DNA of 53,966 nt. Source: Flavobacteriaceae bacterium. Its GTDB lineage: Bacteria > Bacteroidota > Bacteroidia > Flavobacteriales > Flavobacteriaceae. The notes under the pieces were generated by a model. It was not told where the DNA came from. It saw only the letters and a list, made by a program, of their open reading frames with translations, and made no database searches. Numbering within the stretch: position 1 is the first letter of the stretch; each line of letters starts with the position of its first letter. Of the stretch, positions 7,220 to 14,869 are shown one piece after another. Position numbers and translations under genes: made by a program. Location: the NCBI GenBank assembly GCA_002862645.1, contig PKDQ01000025.1, positions 1-53,966 of the forward strand, read 5' to 3'.

Positions 7220-8404
7220 ATGATAAAAAAACCGTCCAGTGAGCGCTATCAAATGCGTGGTGTATCTGCAGATAAAGAAGATGTACACGCAGCTATTGAG
7301 AATATAGACAAAGGACTTTTTCCAAAAGCGTTTTGTAAAATTGTTCCGGATTACCTTACTGGAGATGCCGACTATTGTTTGGTGATGCATGCCGATGGGG
7401 CTGGCACAAAATCATCTTTAGCTTATATGTATTGGAAAAAAACGGGTGACCTTTCTGTGTGGAAGGGGATAGCACAAGATGCACTCATCATGAACATTGA
7501 TGACTTACTCTGTGTAGGTGCTGTTAATGAAATTCTTATTTCATCGACCATAGGACGGAACAAAAACCACATTCCCGGGGAGGTTATTAAAGCTATTATC
7601 CAAGGAACAAACGAGCTTGTCGATGAGCTTAATGCACAAGGCATGAAGCTTACACTGACAGGCGGAGAAACTGCAGATGTTGGTGACTTAGTGCGTACTA
7701 TCATTGTGGATTCTACTGTAACGGCACGTCTAAAACGCGATCATGTAATTAATAATGCCAACATCAAAGCAGGTGACGTCATTGTTGGATTGGCTTCTTA
7801 TGGGCAGGCTTCCTATGAAACCCATTACAATGGGGGTATGGGTAGTAACGGGCTTACCTCGGCGCGTCATGATGTGTTTAACAAATCCCTTGCTGATGAG
7901 TTTCCCGAAAGTTTTGATCCATTGGTGCCAAATAATTTGGTTTATACAGGATCTAAAAATTTAGAAGATGCTGTCGAATGTGTTGCTGTAGATGCGGGTA
8001 AGTTAGTGTTATCTCCTACACGTACATACGCACCGGTTATGAAAGCAATTTTAGATACCATTAGCCCTCAAGAAATTCACGGGGCAGTACATTGTAGTGG
8101 CGGCGCCCAAACCAAAGTGCTTCATTTTATTGATAGCGGACACGTTATTAAAGACAATATGTTTCCCATTCCCCCACTTTTCAAAATGATTCAAGCTGAA
8201 TCAAAAACAGATTGGCGTGAGATGTATAAGGTCTTTAATATGGGTCACAGGTTGGAGTTGTACCTATCCCCAGAAAATGCAGATTCAATTATTGAAATCG
8301 CCAAATCGTTTGCTATTGATGCCCAAATTATAGGGCGTGTGGCTGAGCACCCAACAAAAAAACTTACCTTATACACACCAAACGGAACTTTCGAATATGC
8401 CTAA
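7220..8404 (+). CDS. purM: phosphoribosylformylglycinamidine cyclo-ligase (AIR synthetase), long Bacteroidota form
   Basis: PurM closes the imidazole ring, making aminoimidazole ribotide from FGAM and ATP in purine synthesis. The 394-aa product has the PurM-fold marks: an N-terminal YQMRGVSADKEDVHAAI segment, MHADGAGTKSSLAYM, AQDALIMNIDDLLCVGA (Asp-rich nucleotide site), TLTGGETADVGDLVR and GLASYGQASYE. E. coli PurM is about 345 aa; the longer version with insertions is usual in Bacteroidota. The start is one base after the GSIII stop, so it may be co-transcribed with a glutamine-producing enzyme, consistent with glutamine being the nitrogen donor in purine synthesis. The stop overlaps the next gene by 8 bp. 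Confidence 0.85.
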   Translation: MIKKPSSERYQMRGVSADKEDVHAAIENIDKGLFPKAFCKIVPDYLTGDADYCLVMHADGAGTKSSLAYMYWKKTGDLSVWKGIAQDALIMNIDDLLCVGAVNEILISSTIGRNKNHIPGEVIKAIIQGTNELVDELNAQGMKLTLTGGETADVGDLVRTIIVDSTVTARLKRDHVINNANIKAGDVIVGLASYGQASYETHYNGGMGSNGLTSARHDVFNKSLADEFPESFDPLVPNNLVYTGSKNLEDAVECVAVDAGKLVLSPTRTYAPVMKAILDTISPQEIHGAVHCSGGAQTKVLHFIDSGHVIKDNMFPIPPLFKMIQAESKTDWREMYKVFNMGHRLELYLSPENADSIIEIAKSFAIDAQIIGRVAEHPTKKLTLYTPNGTFEYA

Positions 8405-9002
8405 GCTATTATTAATTATTGCGATTTCTGTTGGTGTGAATACGCTTTCTTTTGCTCAAGAAGGGGAGGACCTGTTCATGATATTTGACAATAGCATTGA
8501 ATCGCCACCCTTACTTCCAGAACGCATGGTTTTTACACAGCGAATTTTTTGGGGTGAAAAAGGTATTTTTAGGACTACAGGTGTAGCTCCCCTAAATATG
8601 GAACAGCGCCAAAAAGAGCTTAAGGTTCGTCGTGTAATGCTTACCTCACACCAAGTACTTGGCTATGCAACTTTAGCAGCTATGGTTGCTCAAGGAATTA
8701 TTGGCGGAAAATTATATAACGGAAACGACAGCTTGTATAGCCTTCATAAAACCATGGGTGATGTGGTTAATATCGGTTATTTTACTACTGCGGGAATGTC
8801 ACTCTTTGCACCGCCTCCACTCATTAATAAAAAGGTGCGAGGGTTCTCATCAATAAAAGCACATAAAATACTAGCAACTGTTCACTTTTCTGCTATGGTA
8901 GCTACAAACATATACAAAGATAAAAATCGTGAAATCCACAAAGGGGCCGCTTATACCGCTTTTGGAAGTTATGCGATGGCTGTTTTGGTTTTTAAATTTT
9001 AA
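8397..9002 (+). CDS. cytochrome-b561-like four-helix membrane protein (inferred)
   Basis: I do not know a named family. The ATG at 8397 gives a clear signal peptide (MPKLLLIIAISVGVNTLSFA) and 201 aa; an earlier in-frame start would lie inside purM. After a periplasmic stretch come four helices, each with a histidine at or near one end: H85 (TSHQVLGYATL), H117 (SLHKTMGDV), H156 and H163 (KAHKILATVHFSAM), and H181 (IHKGAAYTAF). Four helices with conserved histidines are the arrangement of the cytochrome b561 core, where they bind two b hemes. The next gene encodes a YceI protein, and YceI commonly pairs with a b561 (YceJ in E. coli). I infer a membrane electron carrier. Heme binding is not proven. 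Confidence 0.6.
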   Translation: MPKLLLIIAISVGVNTLSFAQEGEDLFMIFDNSIESPPLLPERMVFTQRIFWGEKGIFRTTGVAPLNMEQRQKELKVRRVMLTSHQVLGYATLAAMVAQGIIGGKLYNGNDSLYSLHKTMGDVVNIGYFTTAGMSLFAPPPLINKKVRGFSSIKAHKILATVHFSAMVATNIYKDKNREIHKGAAYTAFGSYAMAVLVFKF

Positions 9003-9003
9003 A

Positions 9004-9537
9004 ATGACACGTCACTTATTCCTCTTTTTAATTGTTTCTTCCTGTTTAGGGGCTCAACAACTCCGCGTAGAAACCGCTGCATCAGAAATCACTTACGAAG
9101 CTTCACATGTAGTACATGATTGGTCTGGCACTTCAAAACAAGTCCAAGGCGTGGTTATACTCAAAGATGCTGTACCTTCTCGAATGGCTATTGCTACCTC
9201 AGTTGCTTCGTTTGACTCTAGAAATGAGGGTCGTGATGCTCACGCCCTTGAAGTGTTGGAGGCTTTAGTATTTCCAAAAGTTTCATTTTATGCAGACACC
9301 TTTACTTTAGAGGGCGAAACCCTAAGCATAACCGGGAATTTAACATTTCACGGTAAAACAATACGTCTCACAACTACTGCCAATTGGGTTAAAAAAGATG
9401 ATGGTTGGATGCTCGAAGGGGATTTTGATTTTAAGCCTTCTGAATTTGATATTACGCTTCCCGCCTTTATGCTTGTCAAGATTCGTGACAATATCCATAT
9501 AAGCTTTAGTTTGGAGTTGCGTACCTTTGCATCATAG
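9004..9537 (+). CDS. YceI-family periplasmic protein
   Basis: The ATG at 9004, one base after the previous stop, gives a signal peptide (MTRHLFLFLIVSSCLGAQ) and 177 aa. The mature part has the YceI lipocalin-like features: ITYEASHVVHDWSGTS near the N-terminus, VASFDSRNEGRDAHALEVL, LSITGNLTFHGKTIRLT, and a final FEITLPAF-like strand (FDITLPAFMLVKIRD). YceI proteins bind isoprenoid or quinone-like lipids in a beta-barrel. Placement directly after a putative b561-type protein suggests the two act together on a quinone or other lipid substrate. The length is normal. Confidence 0.85.
   Translation: MTRHLFLFLIVSSCLGAQQLRVETAASEITYEASHVVHDWSGTSKQVQGVVILKDAVPSRMAIATSVASFDSRNEGRDAHALEVLEALVFPKVSFYADTFTLEGETLSITGNLTFHGKTIRLTTTANWVKKDDGWMLEGDFDFKPSEFDITLPAFMLVKIRDNIHISFSLELRTFAS
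9522..9529 (+). promoter_or_regulatory. possible promoter -7 element of prfA
   Basis: TACCTTTG fits TAnnTTTG and lies within the 3' end of the YceI gene, 11 bp before the prfA start, so prfA may have its own promoter. Confidence 0.4.
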
Positions 9538-9540
9538 TAC

Positions 9541-10620
9541 ATGCTACAAGAAAAACTACAGATTGTAAAACAGCGTTTTGATGAGGTTTCTGATCTTATC
9601 ATTCAGCCTGATATTATCGCTGATCAAAAACGATACATTTCCTTGAATCGCGAATACAAGGATTTGTATGCATTGATGGAAAAACGAGAAGAATATTTGA
9701 GCCTTTTAGGTAATAAGGAAGAAGCGGAAGCCATTATTTCAGAAGAGAAAGATCCTGAGATGCTTGCAATGGCTAAAGAAGAATTGGATGTTTCCTCAAA
9801 AAAACTACTTTCCCTTGAAGATGAAATTCGCTTTATGCTTATTCCCAAGGACCCTGAGGATGTCAAAAACGTTATGATGGAGCTTCGTGCAGGTACAGGT
9901 GGGGATGAGGCGAGTATTTTTGCCGGTGACTTGTTCCGTATGTATACAAAATATTGTGAGGGTAGGGGCTGGAAGGTAAACGTTGTGGATATGAGCGAAG
10001 GTACTTCTGGTGGATTTAAAGAAATTATTTTTGAAGTAAATGGTGACCAAGTATATGGGACATTAAAGTTTGAATCGGGAGTTCACCGTGTTCAACGTGT
10101 GCCACAAACGGAAACCCAAGGACGTGTTCATACATCAGCAGCTACTGTTATGGTGCTGCCAGAAGCAGAGGAGTTTGATGTTGATCTCGATATGTCTGAG
10201 ATAAGAATTGAGCGTACTACTTCAACAGGCCCCGGAGGTCAGTCGGTTAATACGACCTATTCTGCTATCAAATTGCATCATGAGCCAACTGGAATGATTG
10301 TTAGTTGTCAAGATCAAAAATCTTCTCACAAGAACCTTGAAAAGGCTTTGAAAGTACTGCGTTCAAGACTTTATGATATGGAGCTTGCCAAAAAGCAAGC
10401 TGCAGATTCAGAAAAACGAAAAAGTATGGTTTCTTCTGGAGATCGATCTGCTAAAATAAGAACGTATAATTATCCACAAGGCCGTGTCACAGACCACCGC
10501 ATTGGATTAACGTTGTATGATTTGCAAAACATCATCAACGGAGATGTTCAAAAGCTGATTGATGAAATGCAGTTCTTTCAAAACACCGAGAAACTCAAAT
10601 TTTCAGACGAATTGCTTTAG
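9541..10620 (+). CDS. prfA: peptide chain release factor 1
   Basis: RF1 recognises UAA and UAG in the ribosomal A site and triggers peptide release. The 359-aa product has the full class I layout. The N-terminal helical domain covers about 1-100. The decoding domain holds the P-x-T tripeptide (VPQT, 188-190), which is RF1-type rather than the SPF of RF2. The peptidyl-hydrolysis GGQ is at 232-234 within [12 protein letters not shown]. No programmed frameshift is present, as expected for RF1. The Q of GGQ is normally methylated by PrmC, which is not seen here. The gene sits 3 bp after yceI and 1 bp before pyrF. Confidence 0.97.
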   Translation: MLQEKLQIVKQRFDEVSDLIIQPDIIADQKRYISLNREYKDLYALMEKREEYLSLLGNKEEAEAIISEEKDPEMLAMAKEELDVSSKKLLSLEDEIRFMLIPKDPEDVKNVMMELRAGTGGDEASIFAGDLFRMYTKYCEGRGWKVNVVDMSEGTSGGFKEIIFEVNGDQVYGTLKFESGVHRVQRVPQTETQGRVHTSAATVMVLPEAEEFDVDLDMSEIRIERTTSTGPGGQSVNTTYSAIKLHHEPTGMIVSCQDQKSSHKNLEKALKVLRSRLYDMELAKKQAADSEKRKSMVSSGDRSAKIRTYNYPQGRVTDHRIGLTLYDLQNIINGDVQKLIDEMQFFQNTEKLKFSDELL

Positions 10621-10621
10621 T

Positions 10622-11437
10622 ATGACACGACAAGATTTATACATTCAAATTCAGTTGAAAAAATCATTCTTGTGTTTGGGCCTAGATCCTGACCTAGAAA
10701 AAATGCCCGAACAGCTTATTACTTCAAGCGAAGAACCCCTTTTTGATTTTTGTAAGGCCATAGTTGATGAAGTGCAACACCTTTGTGTAGCGGTTAAAAT
10801 AAATACAGCTTTTTTTGAAGCTTACGGTGAAACAGGTTATGTATCTTTATCTAAACTCATACACTATATAAAATCACACTATCCCGATTTGTTCACCATT
10901 GCTGATGCTAAACGCGGTGATATAGGCAATACATCTTTGCGCTATGCTAAGGCCTTTTTTGAAGCCATGCCCTTTGATTCCATTACCATTTCTCCCTATA
11001 TGGGCAAAGACTCTGTTGAACCTTTTTTAACATACAAAGACAAGCATGCCATTTTGTTGGCCTTGACTTCTAATCATGGAGCAACTGATTTTCAAGTAGC
11101 TAAAAATGCTGAAACGCCATTATTTAAAGAAGTCCTGACCACTTCTTTAAACTATGAAAATACCGAAAGACTAATGTATGTGGTTGGCGCTACCAAAGCA
11201 GAATACTTAAAAGAAATTAGAGCATTAGTACCTGATGCATTTTTGTTGATACCAGGTGTTGGTGCACAAGGTGGTAGCCTTAAAGATGTTTTTGAAAATG
11301 GTGCAAATAAACAAATAGGTCTTTTGGTTAACTCGTCTCGTGGGATTTTATATGCCAGTAAGGGTCAAGATTATGCTGCTGCTGCTGCTAAAGTTGCTTA
11401 TTTGCTTCAAAATCAAATGCAAAAACTGCTCGCCTGA
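10622..11437 (+). CDS. pyrF: orotidine 5'-phosphate decarboxylase
   Basis: PyrF makes UMP from OMP, the last step of pyrimidine synthesis. The start ATG at 10622 follows the prfA stop by one base and gives 271 aa, typical of the type 2 (longer) family. Key marks are FLCLGLDPDLEKMP, VAVKINTAFFEAYG, the catalytic TIADAKRGDIGNTS, TISPYMGKDSVEPF and LLIPGVGAQGGS. Its stop TGA overlaps the ATG of the next gene by one base. pyrD lies far away at 46411, so the pathway genes are scattered. Confidence 0.95.
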   Translation: MTRQDLYIQIQLKKSFLCLGLDPDLEKMPEQLITSSEEPLFDFCKAIVDEVQHLCVAVKINTAFFEAYGETGYVSLSKLIHYIKSHYPDLFTIADAKRGDIGNTSLRYAKAFFEAMPFDSITISPYMGKDSVEPFLTYKDKHAILLALTSNHGATDFQVAKNAETPLFKEVLTTSLNYENTERLMYVVGATKAEYLKEIRALVPDAFLLIPGVGAQGGSLKDVFENGANKQIGLLVNSSRGILYASKGQDYAAAAAKVAYLLQNQMQKLLA

Positions 11438-12219
11438 TGTTGCATTACAGTCGCTATATACATAGAACGTCTTCTGAATGGGTTACCTTTGTTCACGGAG
11501 CAGGAGGTAGCTCGTCTATATGGTTTAAACAAGTACGTGACTATGTTAAGTATTACAATGTATTGTTAATAGATCTTCGTGGTCATGGGAATTCTAAACC
11601 CACCATCAAACGTGCGTTTGAAAAGCGGTATACATTTGACAATATCGTTGATGATATTATTGAAGTTTTAGATTACGAAAAGATTAAAAGCTCCCATTTT
11701 ATAGGTATTTCGCTGGGTACCATACTGATTCGTCAATTGGCAGAGAATCATCCTGAACGCGTTTCAAGTATGATTATGGGCGGCGCAATAATGAAGCTTA
11801 ATATCAGATCACAGATTTTAATGCGCTTTGGGAATATCGTTAAGTCGGTGATTCCTTATTTATGGCTTTATTGTTTTTTTGCATTTATCATCATGCCTAA
11901 AAAAAACCATCGTGAGTCTAGGTTGCTTTTTGTTCGTGAGGCAAAAAAGCTGTACCACAAAGAGTTTTTGCGTTGGTATAGGCTTACTTCAGAACTAAAG
12001 CCATTACTCAGATTATTCAGACAAGTAGATGTAGGTATTCCCACGCTTTATGTCATGGGAGAAGAAGACTATATGTTTCTGCCAAGTGTACAAAAGTTGG
12101 CTGGAATGCACCAAGCATCGCAAATTACAGTAGTACCTGACTGTGGACATGTTGTTAACGTAGAACAGCCAGCATTTTTTAATGCGACAACACTGCGTTT
12201 TCTGAAATCCCTTAACTAA
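11437..12219 (+). CDS. alpha/beta-fold hydrolase
   Basis: The 260-aa product has the alpha/beta hydrolase core. The oxyanion motif is VHGAGGSSSIW (about 19-29), and DLRGHGNS follows. The nucleophile elbow is GISLG (Ser about 93). The acid is likely the Asp of GEEDYMF, and the His is in DCGHVVNVEQP near the C-terminus. The middle (about 125-175) is a hydrophobic and basic lid region. The substrate cannot be told; esterase or C-C hydrolase activities are possible. It is translationally coupled to pyrF by a one-base stop/start overlap and converges on purU with a four-base interlocked stop overlap. Confidence 0.85.
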   Translation: MLHYSRYIHRTSSEWVTFVHGAGGSSSIWFKQVRDYVKYYNVLLIDLRGHGNSKPTIKRAFEKRYTFDNIVDDIIEVLDYEKIKSSHFIGISLGTILIRQLAENHPERVSSMIMGGAIMKLNIRSQILMRFGNIVKSVIPYLWLYCFFAFIIMPKKNHRESRLLFVREAKKLYHKEFLRWYRLTSELKPLLRLFRQVDVGIPTLYVMGEEDYMFLPSVQKLAGMHQASQITVVPDCGHVVNVEQPAFFNATTLRFLKSLN

Positions 12220-13070
12220 GTAAATATTACAGTTTTATTTCCATACACAAGCACCTTTTTCTCAACGTGGTGGTAAACGGTATTGGCCAATACCATTTTT
12301 TCCAAATCTCGCCCTTTGGCAATTAATTGTGAAACGCTATGATTATGTGAAACGTGTGCCACTCCCTGCTCAATAATAGGTCCAGCATCCAGTTCTTCTG
12401 TAACATAGTGACTGGTAGCGCCAATAATTTTCACGCCACGTTCGAAAGCGGAATGATAGGGTTTTGCACCAGGAAAGGCAGGTAAAAATGAGTGGTGGAT
12501 GTTGATGATTTTGTTCCTGTATGCTTCAATAAGATCTGTAGGTATGATTTGCATATAACGTGCAAGAACCACAAAATCTACTTCGTGTTTTGCTAAGAGT
12601 GTAAGTTGTTGTTTTGTGGCAGCTGCTTTTGTTTCTTTGGTTACTGGAGTGTGAAAAAAAGGAATTTCAAAAGCTTTTGCTATTGAGGCTAAGTCTCCGT
12701 GATTGCTGAGTATAAAGGGGATCTCTACGGCGAGCTCTCCAGATTTATAACGCCCCAATAAATCATATAGGCAATGATCGTATTTTGACACAAAAATGGC
12801 CATCTTGGGTTTATAGTCTAGTGGCTGATGGCTCCAAGTCATGTTGTATTCGTTTGCCAGTTCGTTTTCAAACAGACTAACGAAATTTTGATACGAACAT
12901 AGTTGTTCGTTTAATTCGGCTTGAAGGCGCATAAAAAAAGCACAATTTTCTCTGTCAACATACTGATCAATATATTGGATGTTTCCTTTTTGTTGGTAAA
13001 CAAAAGAAGTTACATCTGCAATAATTCCCTTCTTGTCTGGACACTGAATAACAAGTGTAATGGCGTACAT
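12216..13070 (-). CDS. purU: formyltetrahydrofolate deformylase
   Basis: PurU splits 10-formyl-THF into formate and THF, balancing one-carbon pools and supplying formate for purine synthesis. The start ATG at 13070 gives 284 aa beginning MYAITLVIQCPDKKGIIADV, a typical ACT-domain opening (about 1-80). A longer reading to 13127 would cover the -7 element, so I reject it. The formyl-transferase-like domain follows, with NIHHSFLPAFPGAKPYHSAF, IGATSHYVTEELDAGPIIEQ (catalytic Asp), and a final helix. The ACT domain probably senses Gly or Met, as in E. coli. TATGTTTG at 13085-13092 on this strand is a good -7 element. Confidence 0.93.
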   Translation of the reverse strand: MYAITLVIQCPDKKGIIADVTSFVYQQKGNIQYIDQYVDRENCAFFMRLQAELNEQLCSYQNFVSLFENELANEYNMTWSHQPLDYKPKMAIFVSKYDHCLYDLLGRYKSGELAVEIPFILSNHGDLASIAKAFEIPFFHTPVTKETKAAATKQQLTLLAKHEVDFVVLARYMQIIPTDLIEAYRNKIINIHHSFLPAFPGAKPYHSAFERGVKIIGATSHYVTEELDAGPIIEQGVAHVSHNHSVSQLIAKGRDLEKMVLANTVYHHVEKKVLVYGNKTVIFT

Positions 13071-13084
13071 ATGTTGTTTTGCTG

Positions 13085-13092
13085 CAAACATA
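13085..13092 (-). promoter_or_regulatory. promoter -7 element of purU
   Basis: TATGTTTG fits TAnnTTTG and ends 14 bp before the purU ATG. Its upstream half overlaps the terminator of the preceding amt gene. Confidence 0.55.
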
Positions 13093-13105
13093 CATAAAAA
13101 ACAAA

Positions 13106-13132
13106 CCCGAGTGTTTATAAAAAACACTCGGG
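13106..13132 (-). terminator. intrinsic terminator after the first amt gene
   Basis: A perfect 11-bp stem, CCCGAGTGTTT/AAACACTCGGG, encloses a five-base loop and is followed on the minus strand by TTTGTTTTTT. It begins 25 bp after the amt stop at 13158. Confidence 0.9.
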
Positions 13133-13157
13133 ATTAGCTTGATAGTTTGTTTATGTG

Positions 13158-14396
13158 CTATTTTTTAGAAACACTAAAGTCTGCATAAGCTGACATGCCG
13201 TGTTCGGCATCGTCAAGCCCGCCAATTTCTTGTTCTTTAGTTACACGGAGTCCTATAGTTGCATTTACAACAAGCACTAAGAGCAAAGCACTCAAAACAC
13301 AGAAAGCACCAACAATACCTACTCCTGCAAGTTGTAGCATAAACTGTTTGGTACTAGCCATATTGCCAAAGATACCTACGGCAAGCGTTCCCCACATTCC
13401 TGCAAAAAGGTGAACGGCAATAGCGCCAACAGGGTCATCTAATTTTAGTTTTTCAAGCAATGCGATGGCAAGTACAACAATAATACCGCCAATACCCCCA
13501 ATGATCATGGCTTCTCCTGTCGACATTTGATCTGCGCCAGCTGTGATGGCAACTAATCCACCAAGAACACCATTCATAAACATAGTTAAATCGTAGTTTT
13601 TGTAAAGTATATGTGAAAATATTGAAGCCACAATCCCACCTGCTGCTGCTGCTAAACTTGTTGTAACAAGTACCAATGAAGTGGTTGCAGGATCAGCAGA
13701 TAATACAGAGCCACCATTAAAGCCAAACCAGCCAAACCAGAGGATAAGTACACCCCCAGCCGCTAAAGGCATGTTGTGACCAAAGATTGGGTTTGAAGTT
13801 CCATCGTCGCTATATTTGCCTATGCGCGCCCCCAAAAAGTATATGGTGATAAGCGCTGCCCATCCTCCCACAGAGTGTACAAGCGTAGAACCGGCAAAGT
13901 CATAAAACCCCCAATTGAATAGAAATCCGCCTCCCCATTGCCATGAACCTACGATAGGGTAAACAATCCCAACGTATAATATGGCTATTGCAAAAAAGGC
14001 TTCTAGCTTGATGCGTTCTGCAACAGCTCCAGAAATGATGGTAGCAGCAGTGGCAGCAAACATCCCTTGAAACAAGAAATCTGTCCACCAAGTATAACCA
14101 CCACTTGCATAATCAGCAGTCATGCCCCCTTCAGGAGGAGCAATACCCCACCCAGCAAATTTAAAAAAGCCAGTAGCTCCTTCTTCAAAACCGGGGTACA
14201 TAAGGTTAAAACCAGCGAGAGCATACAGCAGTAGCCCAGCGGTAATAACAAAAAAGTTTTTGAATAAAATGTTAACGGTGTTTTTTTGACGTGTCAGTCC
14301 AGCTTCGAGTAACGAGAAGCCCATGTGCATAAAAAATACGAGTGCTGTACAGATCATCATCCATACATTGTTTGCAGTAAATAGTGCAGTATCCAT
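13158..14396 (-). CDS. amt: ammonium transporter (Amt/MEP/Rh family), distal copy
   Basis: Amt trimers move ammonium across the inner membrane. The 412-aa protein has about eleven helices. Family marks are LVFFMHMGFSLLEAGLTRQKN at the start, DFAGSTLVHSVGGWAAL (first of the twin pore histidines), LWFGWFGFNGGS, and DDPVGAIAVHLFAGMWGTLA (second pore histidine). The tail carries GLRVTKEQEIGGLDDAEHG, the usual C-terminal regulatory segment. There is no cleavable signal peptide. It starts 10 bp after the glnK stop, the classical glnK-amt pairing in which PII blocks the channel. It is about 13 aa shorter than the second Amt, mostly at the N-terminus. Confidence 0.95.
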   Translation of the reverse strand: MDTALFTANNVWMMICTALVFFMHMGFSLLEAGLTRQKNTVNILFKNFFVITAGLLLYALAGFNLMYPGFEEGATGFFKFAGWGIAPPEGGMTADYASGGYTWWTDFLFQGMFAATAATIISGAVAERIKLEAFFAIAILYVGIVYPIVGSWQWGGGFLFNWGFYDFAGSTLVHSVGGWAALITIYFLGARIGKYSDDGTSNPIFGHNMPLAAGGVLILWFGWFGFNGGSVLSADPATTSLVLVTTSLAAAAGGIVASIFSHILYKNYDLTMFMNGVLGGLVAITAGADQMSTGEAMIIGGIGGIIVVLAIALLEKLKLDDPVGAIAVHLFAGMWGTLAVGIFGNMASTKQFMLQLAGVGIVGAFCVLSALLLVLVVNATIGLRVTKEQEIGGLDDAEHGMSAYADFSVSKK

Positions 14397-14406
14397 TAAT
14401 GTTTGT

Positions 14407-14745
14407 TTAGTTTAAAGTATCTCCGCCTTTTTCACCCGTTCTAATGCGGTAGGCTTCCTCAACGGGGTGAATAAATATTTTTCCATCGCCAATGTTTCCC
14501 GTTCCACCAGCTTCAATTATGGCCTGTATAGCCGGCTCAACAAAGTCGTCGTTGACAACTATTGAGAGCATTCTGCGTTCAATAGCTGATGTACTATAGG
14601 ATACTCCTCTATATACACGTCCTTTGTTTTCATTTCCAAGACCAGTTACATCCCAATAACTGAAAAATGTAACTCCAGCTTCGTGGAGTTTGTTTTTTAC
14701 ATCATCAAACTGCGTTTTTCGGATGAGTGCTTCTATTTTTTTCAT
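14407..14745 (-). CDS. glnK: PII nitrogen regulatory protein (GlnK/GlnB)
   Basis: PII trimers sense ATP/ADP and 2-oxoglutarate and control partners such as Amt. The 112-aa product has the whole fold: MKKIEALIRKTQFDDVK, the T loop with YRGVSY (Tyr50 matching the modifiable Tyr51 of E. coli), and the signature TGNIGDGKIFIHPVEEAYRI plus RTGEKG. Two details differ from E. coli GlnB. The T loop is one residue shorter between GxG and YRG, and the position of Gln39, a 2-oxoglutarate and Mg-ATP contact, reads Glu (LGNENKG). It lies between two amt genes. A terminator and a TATACTTG element lie just upstream, so it may be partly uncoupled from the amt ahead of it. Confidence 0.93.
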   Translation of the reverse strand: MKKIEALIRKTQFDDVKNKLHEAGVTFFSYWDVTGLGNENKGRVYRGVSYSTSAIERRMLSIVVNDDFVEPAIQAIIEAGGTGNIGDGKIFIHPVEEAYRIRTGEKGGDTLN

Positions 14746-14764
14746 TATTTAAATAATTAAGGCG

Positions 14765-14772
14765 CAAGTATA
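14765..14772 (-). promoter_or_regulatory. possible promoter -7 element of glnK-amt
   Basis: TATACTTG is one mismatch from TAnnTTTG, lies 20 bp before glnK, and follows directly after the T-run of the upstream terminator. Confidence 0.35.
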
Positions 14773-14780
14773 ATAAAAAA

Positions 14781-14808
14781 AAAGGGATTGAGTAGACTCA
14801 ATCCCTTT
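14781..14808 (-). terminator. terminator or attenuator between amt and glnK
   Basis: A stem of 13 bp, AAAGGGATTGAGT/ACTCAATCCCTTT, has a two-base centre and is followed on the minus strand by a run of eight or more T. It sits between the proximal amt (stop at 14870) and glnK (start at 14745) and would cut transcription between them. Confidence 0.85.
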
Positions 14809-14869
14809 CACATTAAAAAACTATCTAATTATAACAAACTAATTACTAACTAAATTAAGTTTAAATATT

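Noticed and set aside
8337-8396. Earlier start for the b561-like protein
   Set aside because: It lies inside purM and would hide the clear signal peptide that begins at 8397.
13071-13127. Longer N-terminus for PurU
   Set aside because: It would cover the TATGTTTG promoter element and adds residues not seen in the ACT-domain opening.
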